Source: Antitrichia curtipendula
Taxonomy: Eukaryota; Streptophyta; Bryopsida; Hypnales; Leucodontaceae
Direction: 5' to 3'
Length of the DNA: 64,000 nt
Assembly: GCA_951230915.1 (NCBI GenBank)
Contig: OX579635.1
Span: 3,968,001-4,032,000, forward strand
This document shows, piece after piece, positions 11,400 through 23,647 of this stretch; position 1 is the stretch's first letter, and each line of letters starts with the position of its first letter. A program made the position numbers and the translations under genes. The notes beneath the pieces were generated by a model that did not search any database, was not told the origin of the DNA, and was given only the letters and a program-made list of their open reading frames with translations.

Positions 11400-12470
11400 A
11401 TGATAGTCTTTGACTCAAAATAGCACATAACTTAAGGTATTGTATAGTCCGAGAAGTTTTGTTCTTGGTACGAATAGAAAATTTTATGCACAACGGATGT
11501 AAGAGCTTTGTTTTGTGGTGTCTAGACATGTCAAATGAAAGTTATGATTTTTTCAAAATAAAGGATAATTTCATTCAATTTTTTAATTAAAAAAACCCAT
11601 AACTTTCACATCATACACCAAATGCCACAAAACTGACACAAATAGAAAGGCTTTGTTTTGTGGCGTTTGGACATGCAACATAAAAGTTATAATTTTTTTG
11701 AAATAAAAGATAATTTAATTTAATTTTTGAATTCTTATAAACTTTGAAATTTTATGACTTCCACACCATAGGTCCAAATGTCACAAAATGAAGTCCGTGC
11801 ACTTCTCTTTGCAAAGAGCTTTCTAATGCTACCAAAAATGCCTCCAAATGCCTCATAGTTTTTTAGATTTCAGCATATCAAACAAAACAAACAACCTAAC
11901 TTAAAGTATAGACTAGTGTGCCTTGTGCTGTTGCCACAACCCAAATAAAATTTAAATTATTTAAAAAAAATTTAATTCATAAAAACTTTGAAATTCAATA
12001 ACATTCACACCCACTACAAGGGAGCAGTGTCAATTCAAACATTTTTTTATCAATTTTTTGTCAATTTGGCCATTTTTTTTGTCAAATTTTTTGACAAAAT
12101 TCTATCAATTCAGACATTTTAGTCAATTAGGACATGCCAGTTCGGACACTGTTTTCTTGTAGTGACCGTAGTGTGAGAAGTTGCGTTCTTAGCCTGAATA
12201 GAAAGCTTTATAGCGTTTGGACATGCAAAGTGAAAGTTATGTTTTTTCCAAAATAAAAAATAATTCAATTTTTTAATTTAAAAAAATCCATAACTTTCAC
12301 ACAGTTTTTTCAAACGCCACGAAACGAAGTCTATATACATGCACCCCTCCTTATCAAGAACTTTTGAGCGGTATGAAGAACTCCACCTGATGCCTCACGG
12401 TTTGTTAGATCTCAATGTATCAAACAAAACAAAACAAACAACCTAATTTAAGGTATAGATAGTGCTAGCT
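11400..12470. repeat. Dispersed repeat family A (two adjacent copies), second copy split by a MITE
   Basis: Blocks such as CATAACTTTCACACC, CAAATGTCACAAAA, GAGCTTTC and CAAACAAAACAAACAACCTA recur in the same order here (about 11560-11945 and 11985-12470), again at 22495-22810, 38140-38450 and 38500-38700. Copies are diverged and AT-rich. I see no termini or coding capacity, so its class is unknown. Confidence 0.65.
12012..12164. mobile_element. 153-bp CACTA-type MITE with perfect ACC target duplication
   Basis: Left end CACTACAAGGGAGCAGTGTC and right end, read on the minus strand, CACTACAAGAAAACAGTGTC: an imperfect 20-bp TIR. ACC precedes (12009-12011) and follows (12165-12167) the element. 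It splits a copy of repeat family A, whose two halves rejoin as CACACC then GTAGTG. It has no coding capacity and must be mobilised by a CACTA transposase elsewhere. The interior is built from AATTTGGACA- and GTCAATT-like short repeats. Confidence 0.9.
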
Positions 12471-13065
12471 AACAAAAATCCAAAATGCAACAAATAATAC
12501 AAGTGTTCCTTGCAATCACCCTAAAAAGAACACTATTTTGACTTAAAGTTTGTTGAAATATTATTTAATTGTATTAATTTTCACTAGTTTCTAGTATAAA
12601 TCTATTATATGATGAAATTATTTTAAGTTAAGGATGTGTTAGTTTGAATGCAATTTGTATGGCTTTAACAACACAAATTCAACACAAAATCATTTTAGCC
12701 CGTAGTGGACTTGACCTAGTTTTTTCTTTGTATTAAACCTATTTTATAGGTGATATCAGTTTTGCATCTTCAATAGCTCCTAGCCTCTAATACTTATACA
12801 ATTGATTTCTTATTTTAATTGAGAGTATATAGATACATTTTTGTACATTCTAAGATGTTCTAAATTATACCTTTGAAAGATTCACTTTAGTCACTCACCA
12901 AGTCATCTTTAAATCTTGACATTCACTAATTTAAATGATATTTCATTGAGTATGAGGTCAACATTGGGTACATTTCTATCAGAAAATGTTGTCTCTCTAA
13001 AATCCTATTCTAGTATTTCTGTTATTATAATCCAAATTATACGATGTTATAGTCTTTGCCCATTG
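12471..13065. other. AT-rich DNA, no gene seen
   Basis: Only short ORFs without motifs. No repeat boundary identified. Confidence 0.5.
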
Positions 13066-13290
13066 ATTGAGGGGTGCTATTATGTGAGCCTAGAATCATA
13101 AATATATGACCCTTGAAGACTATACATCTATATTATAAGTGTATATTATAGAAGCCTTTCATTACTATAGGATATTTATATTATAGGTGTTTATGCTATA
13201 AATACCTTCAATGGTTGTGGGATATCTACGTATACATATGCTCAAGGCTCATATGCTCACATTTCCATGCTTGTATGTTAGCATTGTTGC
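13066..13290. repeat. Dispersed repeat family C, copy 1
   Basis: GTGCTATTATGTGAGC, TATATTATAGGTGTTTATG and GGATATCTA-type blocks recur in the same order at 58560-58805. Internal short repeats (ATATTATAGGTGT) give it a loosely tandem look. Confidence 0.65.
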
Positions 13291-16059
13291 CCATTGCCTA
13301 TATTAATATTGATAGTTTAAGTGTGTTTTCAATTATTTGATACGTATATGTTTAATAGTTTCAAAATTTCAATCACTCTACCAATATAACCAATTCTCTA
13401 AATATTCCAAAGCACCATATTAAATCTATCATCTAGATTAATGTTGCCATTAAATATTTTTATATATTTTTCTATATAAATGCAAATTACAAAATGGCCA
13501 ACTAATTTCCAATATTGTGGACCTCTACTAACCCTCTCCATTCTCTCAATCCCATTGCTATAATCACATTCTACCCCCTACTTCTAATTCAAGTGTTCAA
13601 CATACATAAAGCACCTCTTGTCCAAAATTCAACCCCTACTCTCCTCAACCCCATTCCTTCAACCCTTTTTCTTGAGCTAATAATGTATTAGAGTTACTAT
13701 AAAGTCTCTCTTCTAGCTAAGTTATGTAGTCTAAGTGTCACTTATTCAAATTTATCTTTGAATTTGAGTTTGAGTACATAAATAAACAACTTTTCATTTG
13801 CTTTAATTTTAAAAATTCCTTAGAGTTTCTCTCCCCCTCTTTCAAAATAATATTGAGATTAATATTGTAGTTGCATTATTTTAGTATACATTATATTCAT
13901 TAAACATTTAAAAAAAAAAATACTAAAACAACATTTATTTTTCTAAAGTAAAAAAGCAAAAAAGCAAACCCATCCTTTATTACAACTTTTTGTTAATTGA
14001 AAGAAACTGCAAACCCTACAAAAATTGCTCATTTGAAAGGGGTAAAAAGAGGATTTGGCACTAAGTCCAAGCATTGGATTGGTACTCTTTCACTAGTTTT
14101 CATTGAAAAGGTTGGAGATGTTATGTACTTGGTAGGTGCATGTGTTACATACTTGGTGCAAAATTTGACCAATGTAGAGGGAGAATAATAAGGTTTGCAA
14201 TCATACATAATATTATATAACCATGCAATGGTCTTGTCTATACTGAAAATGTATTATGCTTTGTTAGATATATGCGAGGTACTTCTTACTTAATTATAGG
14301 ATTCGGGGTGGGTTGAGAAGCTATCAATAAGACGATTTTATTCATTGTAAAGATCTTGTTTTCAAGGATGCAAAAACGCTCCTTGACTCATTGATAATCA
14401 ATGGTATGTTGTGTGATGGACTTTCCATGAGTAGGGCGTAAATAACTTGTTTAACATTTTTCGTTTCTCTAGTGGGCTGATGGGTTACAATATCACCACC
14501 AAATGCATTCCAATTGACCATGACTCCAAAAAGTGGCAAAGCACTTGCTACCCTCTATGAGATGTGGGGGTGCTATAGCCATCGGATGCTCTTACCAACA
14601 AGCCGCTCAAATTGGATTGGCCTTCATTATTCAAATGCCACTAAGGTGCCAAGTCATAAGAAATGCCAGTGTAGTGCTCCGTGAAAATAATTAAAGGATG
14701 TATTTCAAAATGAAGGAAACAAATAGAGTTTTTTTTATAAGGAAGTATTGACTTGTTTTAGGGAGCTAGAAGGTTGATGGATTTTTCTTTGAATTGGAAG
14801 GTTGATGTTTGAATAATACATGTTATTTATTTATTTATTATTTCAATTTGATGAGATTACTTCCAAAACATATTATTTTCAAACTGTTACATGAATTATG
14901 TACATACCATGAATCAAATGTTTGCGTATTATATTTAAAATATAATTTTTATTTAAAAATTATTGTCTAAATCTATTTTTCAATTTTTTTCCAAATGGTC
15001 TTGCAAATAATGGAGGTTAAAATCTTGAATTTTATATTTTTATATTTATGAGAAAAAACTTATAGAATAATAGAATCTACTTGCTTTGAAGATGAATTTT
15101 TAATTAATGTTTGGAATATGAATTAAAGATTTATCTTTCATATTTTACATATCTATTACATTTACATGTACTTATATTGTTAATTTTATATAGATATCTT
15201 ATATATTACATATTATTACATGTCGTATATATATTTATTAATGTTTATAGGATCTTTAACTTAATTTTATATGCATTATTATATAATCTTATATTCTTAT
15301 GTATATATTTAATCAATTATTTTCTATTTAGGATTTTTTCCATCCTTCAAGAATATTACATATATATATTGGAGCAAGGTTTGTGACTTAAGGTCTTTGT
15401 TTTTATTTTTATTATTATTTTCCTTTAAGAATTCATAGTGATTACAAAATTTCCCTCCAAAAATGGTTTTTTAAAACTTGTATTAAAGATATGATTTCAT
15501 CTTTGAAAAACGAAAATAAAATTTATCTTTCATATGTAGCTGCTTAATCAATGTGATGAATAGAATAGTACACCCACTAAAATAAACACATAAATGCTTC
15601 TCTTTAGCCTCACATAAGTTATTCCTCTTCTTCGCATGCCTCCCACTATCCTCCATTGCATCCATGTCAACATCCATTGTGGCCATAATCTACATGGAAT
15701 AGTGTAAAACTGCCCTTTGAAAGACCCTCCCTTGTTGAGCAAATGTGAAAGTAAAGGGAGGAACAACAAAAATTGTACCTTGGGGGATGCTAATGTGGAG
15801 CTCTTTGGCGCTATGCAAGCATTAGCGGTTGTTGCCAAGGTCTTTGGAAAGAACCAATGGTGATGGTCAAGTCTATAGTAGTGCTACAAGCCTCCTGTGG
15901 AGGATCTTGTTTTATCCCTGGGAAAAACGCAGGAACCTTTTATTTGCTATCCTAATTTTTTTCTTTTCAAAATTTGAGTCATATTTGCAATCAGTGGCCC
16001 CAAATTAGCTAGGAAGGGTGTAGAGGAATACAATTAGCACGGCACAAAATAGTTTTTTT
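13291..16059. other. AT-rich intergenic DNA, no supported gene
   Basis: Mostly low-complexity A/T. A minus-strand ORF at 14342-14539 (65 aa, with VNWNAFGGDIVTHQPTRETK) reads like protein and may be a gene remnant, but I recognise no family. Poly(A) and poly(T) runs occur at about 13908 and 16052. Confidence 0.45.
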
Positions 16060-17228
16060 TTTTTTACATTCACCCTTGACTGGACCTGCACAAGACGCTC
16101 GTAGCACTACTTTAAACTCAATGCTCTCTATGGGCATCCTATTTTCAGTGTCAAATTTCCCCCGGAATCACTTGTCAACACTAATAAGTGCGAACGTGAT
16201 ACCTTCATTGTGGGCAATTCATTTTTCCCGGATTTTCTGGATAATGGTGTGGACGTGACTTGCGGACCAAGTCTACTTAATGCTGTCGACAGTTGCTGCG
16301 CAAGTTGTTCGCAAAGTTTCTTTCCATCCGAGCGACATTCTCGGTGCCGAGAATCACACCAACTGACCAAGTGCCATGCACAATGGATGGTAAAGCTTTC
16401 AGGACGCCGTCCCTTGCGCTCGCTCGCTCCTTTCGAGTGACGACTTCCCCAGCAACTTGTCTTCTAACTGTAGTTCTTTTCTAATTTCAGGATATCCATG
16501 TACTGGGTGGAGACATCAGGAAAAGAGTTGTGCTGTGCTGCACACTCGAATCATTCCGTGACTTGGACTATTACGAATCATTCTATCAGCCTGCCAGGAT
16601 CTTTTCGATCCGCCTTGACTTTTGCAGATCTGCGGGATTAGGCTCGTTCTTCATCATATATATGTGTGTACCATCCTCACTGTTGTCTTTGTCTTTGTGT
16701 TGCTCACTTTCGCAGGCTTTGAGACTATGTTACTACGACGTTAGTGTGTTGAGTGACGTGATTTAACATGCTGCTGCAAGCTCCTCTCTCCCGGAATGTA
16801 AGACTTCAAGCACTCACCGTCAAAGCTCTAGATTCTTCGGCTTCGTTGATTGTTACATGTCATGCGTGCACTTTAACGTATCTCTTGTTGGAAACGTCTG
16901 ATGTCGTGTTTAGTTCGTTTCCAATTGCCGTGATGATCAGGTATGGATTGATCTGTGTGCACTGGTTTGAATTGTGGTTCGTGAATGATTCAGCTTGTTG
17001 TTGTTGATATGCAGAAATCGATGGTCGAAATGGTGACGACGCACTTCGAACGTGACCATCATTTGACAAGGCGCGCACTTGCTCGTCTGAAGATCTAGCG
17101 CAGCGGTTTCTGAATTCCGAAGAGCTGATTGAATCCAGGGCGACGACCTTGCTGATTGACACACGGCGGCGAACTCGACGTGAGGAATCTAGAGCAGGGA
17201 AGGAAGCTTGAACGTCTGAAGGATCGAG
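16060..17228 (+). promoter_or_regulatory. GC-richer upstream region of the CHX gene
   Basis: Base composition rises abruptly from about 16070, as at the other gene islands. Several pyrimidine tracts followed by AG (for example TTTCTAATTTCAG near 16490 and TTGATATGCAG near 17014) could be 5'-UTR intron acceptors. ORFs on either strand here show no family resemblance. I take it as promoter plus 5' UTR of the antiporter. Confidence 0.4.
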
Positions 17229-20083
17229 ATGGCGGTTGCTAATGCTACCGCGGTCAAAATGTGCAAGACGATGGTGGCGACGTCGAATGGAGTGTGGCAG
17301 GGTGACATCCCCACTCACTTCGCGTTTCCCCTGCTCATGGTCCAGATTTGCCTCATTCTGGCCCTCTCGCGAACTCTGGCTTTCTTCTTTAAGCCTCTCA
17401 AGCAGCCGCGCGTCATCGCCGAAGTAGTGGTAAGTGCGGGCAAGCGAGTTCTTGGGATGTGCATTTCGAAATTGTGGATTACTCCTGTGTCTGATCTGGG
17501 TTTTGTTGTGGGTGACTCCCAGGGTGGAATCCTTCTGGGACCATCGGCGTTGGGCAAGAATGCGAATTACTTGGCGAATATTTTCCCCAAGCAAAGTGTG
17601 GTCATCCTGGACTGTTTCGCGCAAATGGGCTTGCTCTTCTTCTTGTTCATGGTGGGCTTGGAGCTTGACATGCGGCAAATCCGCAAGACGGGAACGCAGG
17701 CCATGGCCATATCCGCAGCGGGCATCTCAGTGCCTTTTGCGTCCGGAGTGGGCGTCTCCTTCGTGCTCCACAATACCATCTCCGGCGATGTGAAGTTCGG
17801 TCCGTTTTTGGTGTTCATGGGCGTGGCGATGTCCATCACGGCGTTTCCTGTGCTCGCCCGCATCCTCGCGGAGCGGAAGCTCCTGACCACCGAGGTCGGT
17901 CAGCTCGCCATGTCCGTCGCCGCCGTGGACGACGTCACGGCGTGGGTGCTGCTCGCGCTCGCCATCGCGCTCTCGGGGAACAACTCGAAGCCCTCCGTGG
18001 TCGCGTGGGTGCTCCTCTGCGGACTCGCCTTCGTCATCGTCATGTTTGTGCTCGTGCAACCCGTCATGAGATGGGTCGCCGCCAGATCCTCCGACAATGA
18101 GCCGGTGCAAGAGATTTTTATCTGCCTCACATTAGCTGGTGTTTTGGTGTCGGGGTTCACCACTGACGCGATTGGTATCCACTCCATCTTCGGGGCGTTT
18201 TTGTTCGGGCTTATCATTCCGAAACACGGACCTTTCGCAGGCGCGCTGGTGGAGAAAATTGAGGATTTTGTTTCGACTCTGATGTTGCCTCTGTACTTCG
18301 CATCCAGCGGCTTGAAGACCAACATTGGCTCCCTTCACGGGGTTCGCTCGCTTGGTCTGCTTGTGCTCGTCATCACCGTGGCCTGCCTCGGCAAAGTGTG
18401 CGGGACGTTTTTGGCTGCCACTGCGACCAAAGTAAATCCCCGGAAAGCTATCACGTTGGGCGTGCTCATGAATACCAAAGGCCTGGTCGAGCTCATCGTA
18501 CTCAACATCGGGAAGGACCGCGGCGTGCTGAACGACGAGACGTTTGCGATCATGGTGCTCATGGCGCTCTTTACGACGTTCATCACCACGCCGCTGGTGA
18601 TGGCAATCTACAAGCCGGCGCGAAATCCCCTCCCTTACAAAAGACGAAAGCTAGCGATGGAGGATTCCAAAGATGATCTGCGCATTTTATCGTGTGTGCA
18701 TGGCATGAAGCACGTCCCCGCCATGATTAATCTCACGGAGGGGACGCGAGGAATTCGCAAGCGCGCGCTGCGGCTCTACATCTTGCATTTGATGCAACTA
18801 TCGGAGCGCACTTCCGCCATCATGATCGTGCAGCGTGCTCGTCGCGACGGGCGACCGTTTTTCGACCACCGAAATCCTGCCGAGAGCCGCGACCAAATCG
18901 TCGCCGCGTTCGAAACTTACGGGCAACTCAGCAAGGTGACGGTGCGGCCGATGACGGCCATATCCAACTTCGAAGACATGCACGAAGATATATGCGCAAC
19001 GGCAGCGGACAAGCGCACGGCGATCATCCTCCTCCCCTTTCACAAATCCCAAAGACTCGACGGCCAGTTCGAGACCACCGCTCCCGGCTTCCGTCTCGTG
19101 AATCAAAAGGTACGCTCAAACCTCTTTACTGTGATCTTTTCTAAAACGATATCCAAGAATATCCTGCACACTCGCCACACTCTCGTTCAAACTATGTCAC
19201 AGTGAATAATTTGGGACCCATGTGACAAAATTCCGAGGCTAATAGTTTATGGTTATATCTGTCAAGTCGGCGTATTTTAAGCGGCGAAAATGTGCCATTC
19301 AGTTGCATTAAGCTGTTAATAACTAGGCTGGCACAGATTCGAGAGGGACATCCGGGAAAGTGCTAATTCCTTGAAATTTGAATATGACGACAGGTGCTCC
19401 AACACGCGCCCTGCTCTGTGGCCCTTCTTATCGACCGCGGCGTCGGTGGGAATACGCAAGTCGCGCCCAGCAACGTCGATCATAAAGTGGCGGTGTATTT
19501 CTTCGGCGGTCCTGATGACCGAGAAGCCCTCTCGTATGGTCTCCGCATGGCGGAGCATCCGGGGATCCATCTTCATGTGATCCAGTTCCTGGAGAACGGA
19601 ATCCCGGCCCCTGATCACGTCAGAATCGACGTGACTTCCGATACAGCCATCCCGGAGCTCAAAGCTGGTGTCAGCCCCGGTCGTGCGTACCAATTCTCCA
19701 CGCAAGGGCTGGATCAAGCGCAGGAGCGGAAACTTGACGAAGCAGCGCTGGACCAGGTCCCAAAGGGACAGTCGAAGATCACCGTGGAGGAATGCTATGT
19801 GGTGAAGCCTTTCGAAGCGGTGCTGGAAGCCTCCAGGAGTCGTCACGACGACATCATCTTAGTGGGACGATCGCGGCGCCCGACTCCGTTTGTTGCGAAC
19901 TCGGCGCACCGTCACCCCGAGTATAACGAGCTTGGCCCGTTTGGGGATGCGCTCATGGCGGCCGATGTGCGCGCGTCGGTGCTGGTGTTCCAGCAGTACG
20001 ACCCCAGCTTCGACAGCGCCGCGGCGGGCGCGGCGCCCTCGGCCAAGGCCTTGGCTCGCGCTGCCAAAGCCACTTCGGTCTAG
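17229..20083 (+). CDS. CHX-type cation/H+ antiporter (CPA2 family)
   Basis: Three exons: 17229-17429, 17523-19109 and 19394-20083, total 2478 nt, 825 aa, the usual CHX length. The 93-bp first intron is a multiple of three and open, but splicing restores the conserved PRVIAEVV-GGILLGPSALG junction. Residues about 30-425 form a multi-span Na+/H+ exchanger domain; visible family features are LFFLFMVGLELD, AFPVLARILAE, the Asp pair in AAVDDVTAWVLLALAIAL, IFGAFLFGLIIP and MNTKGLVELIVLNIG. The remaining half is a hydrophilic cytosolic tail with the weak nucleotide-binding-like folds of CHX proteins (HKVAVYFFGGPDDREAL). It exchanges K+ or another monovalent cation for protons, in endomembranes or plasma membrane; which one cannot be read from sequence. 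No defects seen. Confidence 0.92.
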
Positions 20084-20268
20084 CATATGTGTACACAGAT
20101 TTCAGAGTGCTTCGTAATAAGATCTAGACTTGTTCGTGGTTTTGAAGAACACGTCGAACACTGATGTATGTATGTGTCATACAAGAGCAATGATAAAGAA
20201 GTTCTATTTTGTCTGCAGAGTCGTATCAATTCCGTTCTGTCAGCGCTATCGGCATGCGTAAAACTCAT
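20084..20268 (+). other. 3' UTR region of the CHX gene
   Basis: AATAAGA at about 20116 and AATGATAAAG near 20190 are plausible poly(A) signals; composition drops to AT-rich after about 20450. Confidence 0.4.
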
Positions 20269-20449
20269 TTAGGATACTGATTGACTCACAAATGCCATAG
20301 TTCACCACCATTTGGCTAGAATGCTAGGCGAATACTGAAATGTACTTGCGAGGAACCAAGCATTCATCAAGCACAAGAGAAGTCTGCACATCAACCAGCA
20401 AGTGCCAATTGTCTGGATGGCATTGTAAGTCGGTATCACACACTTGGCA

Positions 20450-21167
20450 GAAAAAAATCCTCAAAAAAACTTTAAATTAAAAATTTTAAAAATTGGTTTC
20501 ATGTAGATTTTATTTTTATTTACATGGGAAGCTTTGGTTCATTCCATTTGGATTTGTTATGCAAAAGTTATGGTCAATCTTATTTTTTGGGCAATTAAAG
20601 CATCTTTTTGAAAAAATAACTTTTAAGATTCATTTCTGAACTCAATTTTAACAAATTTTTTTAAAAAAAAGTTTCAAAAGGTCAAGATTTCTTGCTAGAA
20701 CAATCTCACCGTTGAGATTAGTATATTCAACTCTATCTTAGAGCTATTAATGATTTAATTTTTCCTTCAATCTTGAACCTACTTAACAATTTTTTAATGA
20801 GTGAAAACTAAGTGTTTCTTTTATAAAAAAAAATTCCTAGATTCTCAACTCAATTCTTCATCATATAAAATTAGAAATTCAAAATCATTAGAGCAAAAAT
20901 TTGAAGTTAAAAAGGTTCAAAGCCCCAAAATGTAGTTGAGCAAGGTGCAAAAAAAATAGATTCCTTCACTTTAAATGCAAATATCTTGCAATCTACATAG
21001 TCAAAATTTCTGAAATTTCTTCTATACATTCTTATACTAATCTAGTACAAGATTCTACGGTTAAATATGCAAAAAAAAACATTAATTTTGTTTTTGCTCC
21101 TTGCTCTAGAAATGACAGTTTTGAGTGATTTTTGATGGAAAAATGGCCTTGGGACTTTAGGGGTTAA
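20450..21167. mobile_element. Truncated TTAA-family element (piggyBac-like), right end only
   Basis: The right terminus reads GGACTTTAGGGG followed by TTAA at 21164-21167, as in the complete copies. The interior shares AAATATCTTGCAATCTACATAG and GAGCTATTAATGATTTAATTTTTC blocks with the copies at 49459 and 53339. No matching left terminus is found near 20450, so it is 5'-truncated or too diverged. Confidence 0.6.
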
Positions 21168-21439
21168 GGACATTTCAATCCATTTTTCAAGCTGCAGTTT
21201 CAAATTAGATAGTTTTTTTTTTGACACAAGTAAACAAGCTTTATTCACAGCAGATGAAAAACTCCTACTTCAGGTTTGAGAACTTGAAAAGGCTCCAATT
21301 TCTAGTTAGGTGACAAAAAAACTACTCTATTTCCTCAAAAATCCAGCCTTTGCTGTGCCGACCAATACAGTGAAATTCGGCCATTGTGACAATTATGGGG
21401 TCTAGATATTCGTTGTAAACAATTAACCACCAGTTGAAT

Positions 21440-22294
21440 TCACAATCCTTTACTCCACCCAGTTGCCATTTTCTGATTCAATCGAACCAACCGCTTTTCC
21501 TGCCTTGCGATGTGTTCCTCCATTTGAGTTCCCCTCTCGAAGAGCCGCCGCTCTCTCGCCCGACTCGCTTCAGCCTCTCGAACCAACAACAAGTTCCTTC
21601 GCTCCAATTCGATTATTCGGCCGTCACTCTGCAACTTCTGGTGTCACGCGAGGAATTGCTACCAGTCTATATCTTCAAGCTGTCTTCTCAAGAGAGCGTT
21701 TGCTTGTACCAAATTTTCCTCCTGATCTAGCAAATTAATTCCCATCACTGCTATATCGTGCGCTCGGGCTCTTTCGACTCTAAGTTCGTGAGATAGTTCA
21801 CTTACTGAGATCTGGTATGCAGTGACCACACTGCTGACTGATTGGGAATTCTCAAAGCCTGTAGCGTCGTCCGTGCTTGCAGTAGCCGTGACCAAGAGTG
21901 GATTGCGCGGACGTGGTGGGGTGAAGCTGTTTGAAGCTGCAATCTCGCCAGGACGGTCGTTGCCGTTGCCGTTGCTTGGCTCTTTACCAGCTCCTCCACC
22001 ACCATAAAGAGGAATGATGTCGAGGTCTCTTCGTAAGGTGTATCTGCAAACTGGGCATGGCTTCGGCTGGTTTTGGAGCCACTGGTACATGCATGGCCAA
22101 CAGAAGACGTGCCCGCACGAGGTCGAAATCGGATCAGTCGGGGGCTCCAGGCAGATGTAGCACTTCAGCACATTTGGTCCCGCATTTGGTAAGTCAGCAT
22201 CAACAATGTTGGCGGTGGTGGATGACAGAGTCGATTGCAAGTCTCCTTCCATGTCGATGGATCGATCCTCTTGAACGCGATCAATGCTCGTCAT
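21440..22294 (-). pseudogene. RING finger E3 ligase-like gene, copy 1, coiled-coil tail interrupted by two stops
   Basis: From ATG at 22294 the frame is open for 211 codons, then meets TAG (21661-21659) and TGA (21646-21644) and stays open in the same frame to 21440, which would make about 284 codons. Residues 45-85 form a C3HC4 RING (CYIC, CGHVFCWPC, CPVC) of the RMA/RNF5/RNF185 type; such proteins pass ubiquitin from an E2 to substrates. A Gly/Asn/Pro-rich linker follows, then a charged helical, probably coiled-coil tail (HELRVERARAHD; IIELERRNLLLVREAEASRA). The C-terminal membrane anchor of RMA proteins is absent. Both stops could come from CAG and CGA by C-to-T. The 211-aa form keeps the RING and may still be expressed. 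Its TATA box and leader are conserved in the copy at 44587. Confidence 0.75.
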
Positions 22295-22414
22295 TCCTAA
22301 TAGTACTCCTCACCAGTTCTGTACTTCTTCACTTTCCTGGATGTAAGTACTTGTACAGATTACGCACACATGGGGAGTTCAAATGCACAGTAACCCCAAA
22401 CGATATGTATCCCC

Positions 22415-22421
22415 TTATATA
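22415..22421 (-). promoter_or_regulatory. TATA box of RING copy 1
   Basis: TATATAAGGGG on the minus strand, about 120 bp before the start codon. The same element and the whole leader are conserved in copy 2, where similarity begins at this box. Confidence 0.65.
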
Positions 22422-22435
22422 CTAGTGTTGCTACA

Positions 22436-22475
22436 GTCAAAAGCAAAAGCAAAAGCAAAAGTAAAAGTAAGAATG
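22436..22475. repeat. (AAAAGC/AAAAGT)n hexamer repeat
   Basis: About six imperfect copies of a six-base unit just upstream of the RING promoter. Confidence 0.8.
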
Positions 22476-22494
22476 AAAATAGCTTTTTAGTTTT

Positions 22495-22810
22495 TCATTT
22501 TTTTCATTCAAAATTAACTCAAAAAATCATAACTTTCACAGTGTAGGTCTAAACAACACAAAATGAAGCCCCTGCACCCCCACTTGGAAAGAGCTTTCCA
22601 ATGGTACCAACTACCAAGAATGCGATTGGGAGATGCATGGTTCCAGAGATCTCAATATAACAGACAAAACAAACAAACAAACAACCTAATTTAATGTATG
22701 GACTAGTGTGCCCTATGTTGTTGCCATAACTAAAATAAAAGTAAAAAAAATATTATAATTTTTTAATTCGTTAAAACTTTGAAATTCAATAATGTTCACA
22801 CTGTAGTGTG
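22495..22810. repeat. Dispersed repeat family A, copy 3
   Basis: Shares AATCATAACTTTCACA, GAGCTTTCCAATGGTACC and the CAAACAAACAACCTA block with the copies near 11.5 and 38.2 kb. Confidence 0.65.
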
Positions 22811-23214
22811 TAGGATAGTGTGTAGAGACAGTTACTACTTCTTTTGAGGTGAAAGTGTAAAACTATGTAAATCCAATTGAACTATTGAAGGGGTTGTTAT
22901 AAAATTATTTTTGTATGTGTGGCATGCAACCATTGAACAAAAATCATTTCCAATTTCCTATGTTAAAACACTCGATCTCTAAATTTACTTTCCTTCCTTT
23001 TTAACTCCTTTCTTTGCACAACCCGGGTCATCACACTCAACAGATTGTCTACCAGTCTGTCTGTTCGGTTTGCTTGTCCAATTGAAGTTCCACTAATTCA
23101 ATAAAGTCAACATGTAGTTGACTTTTTGCGAGAGAGAAAATCTAGTGTAGAGTTACCTTGTGGTCACTTGACACCTGGCTACCAACATAGACGCAAAGCG
23201 CAAACATAAGTCGA

Positions 23215-23600
23215 ATAAGGTAGGGACTTAAGGACAAGGACTTAAAAAACTAGGCGTGGACTTAATGGATTAGGCCGGGACTTTAGGGGCTAGACACAAA
23301 CATAAGAGACAAGCCAAGAGTTAAGAGATTAGGCCAAGACTTAAGACGTAAGAGATTAGGCGGGAACTTAAGGGGCTCGGTTAGGACTTAATAACTCAGA
23401 TTTACGGGACTCGGCTAGGACTTAATAGCGCAGATTTAAGGGACTAGGCTGGAATTTAAGGGCACGGACTTAAGGGACTAAGTACATATGTAAGGGACTA
23501 GGCTTGAAGTTAAAGGTGAAGACATAAGGAGCTATACGTGGATTGAAAAGTGCGGACTTAAGTATGGGCGGGTCCCAAAAAAATGTGGACTTAAAAAGAC
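23215..23600. repeat. Degenerate minisatellite, GGACTTAAGGGACTAGGC-type unit
   Basis: About 20 imperfect copies of a unit of roughly 17-20 bp alternating GACTTAA with GGGACTAGGC or GGGCTCGG. The array lies just outside the 5' LTR of the Copia element. Purine-rich on the plus strand, no ORF. Confidence 0.75.
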
Positions 23601-23647
23601 AGCAAGTTGCTTGATCCTTCCACTTTGACCTTGGCATAGGATTCTTC

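Noticed and set aside
17430..17522. In-frame, open first intron of CHX as coding sequence
   Set aside because: GT-AG borders and the conserved IAEV-GGILLGPSALG junction show it is an intron.
16860..17678. 272-aa minus-strand ORF
   Set aside because: Antisense to CHX exons and leader; His/Arg-rich shadow without family features.
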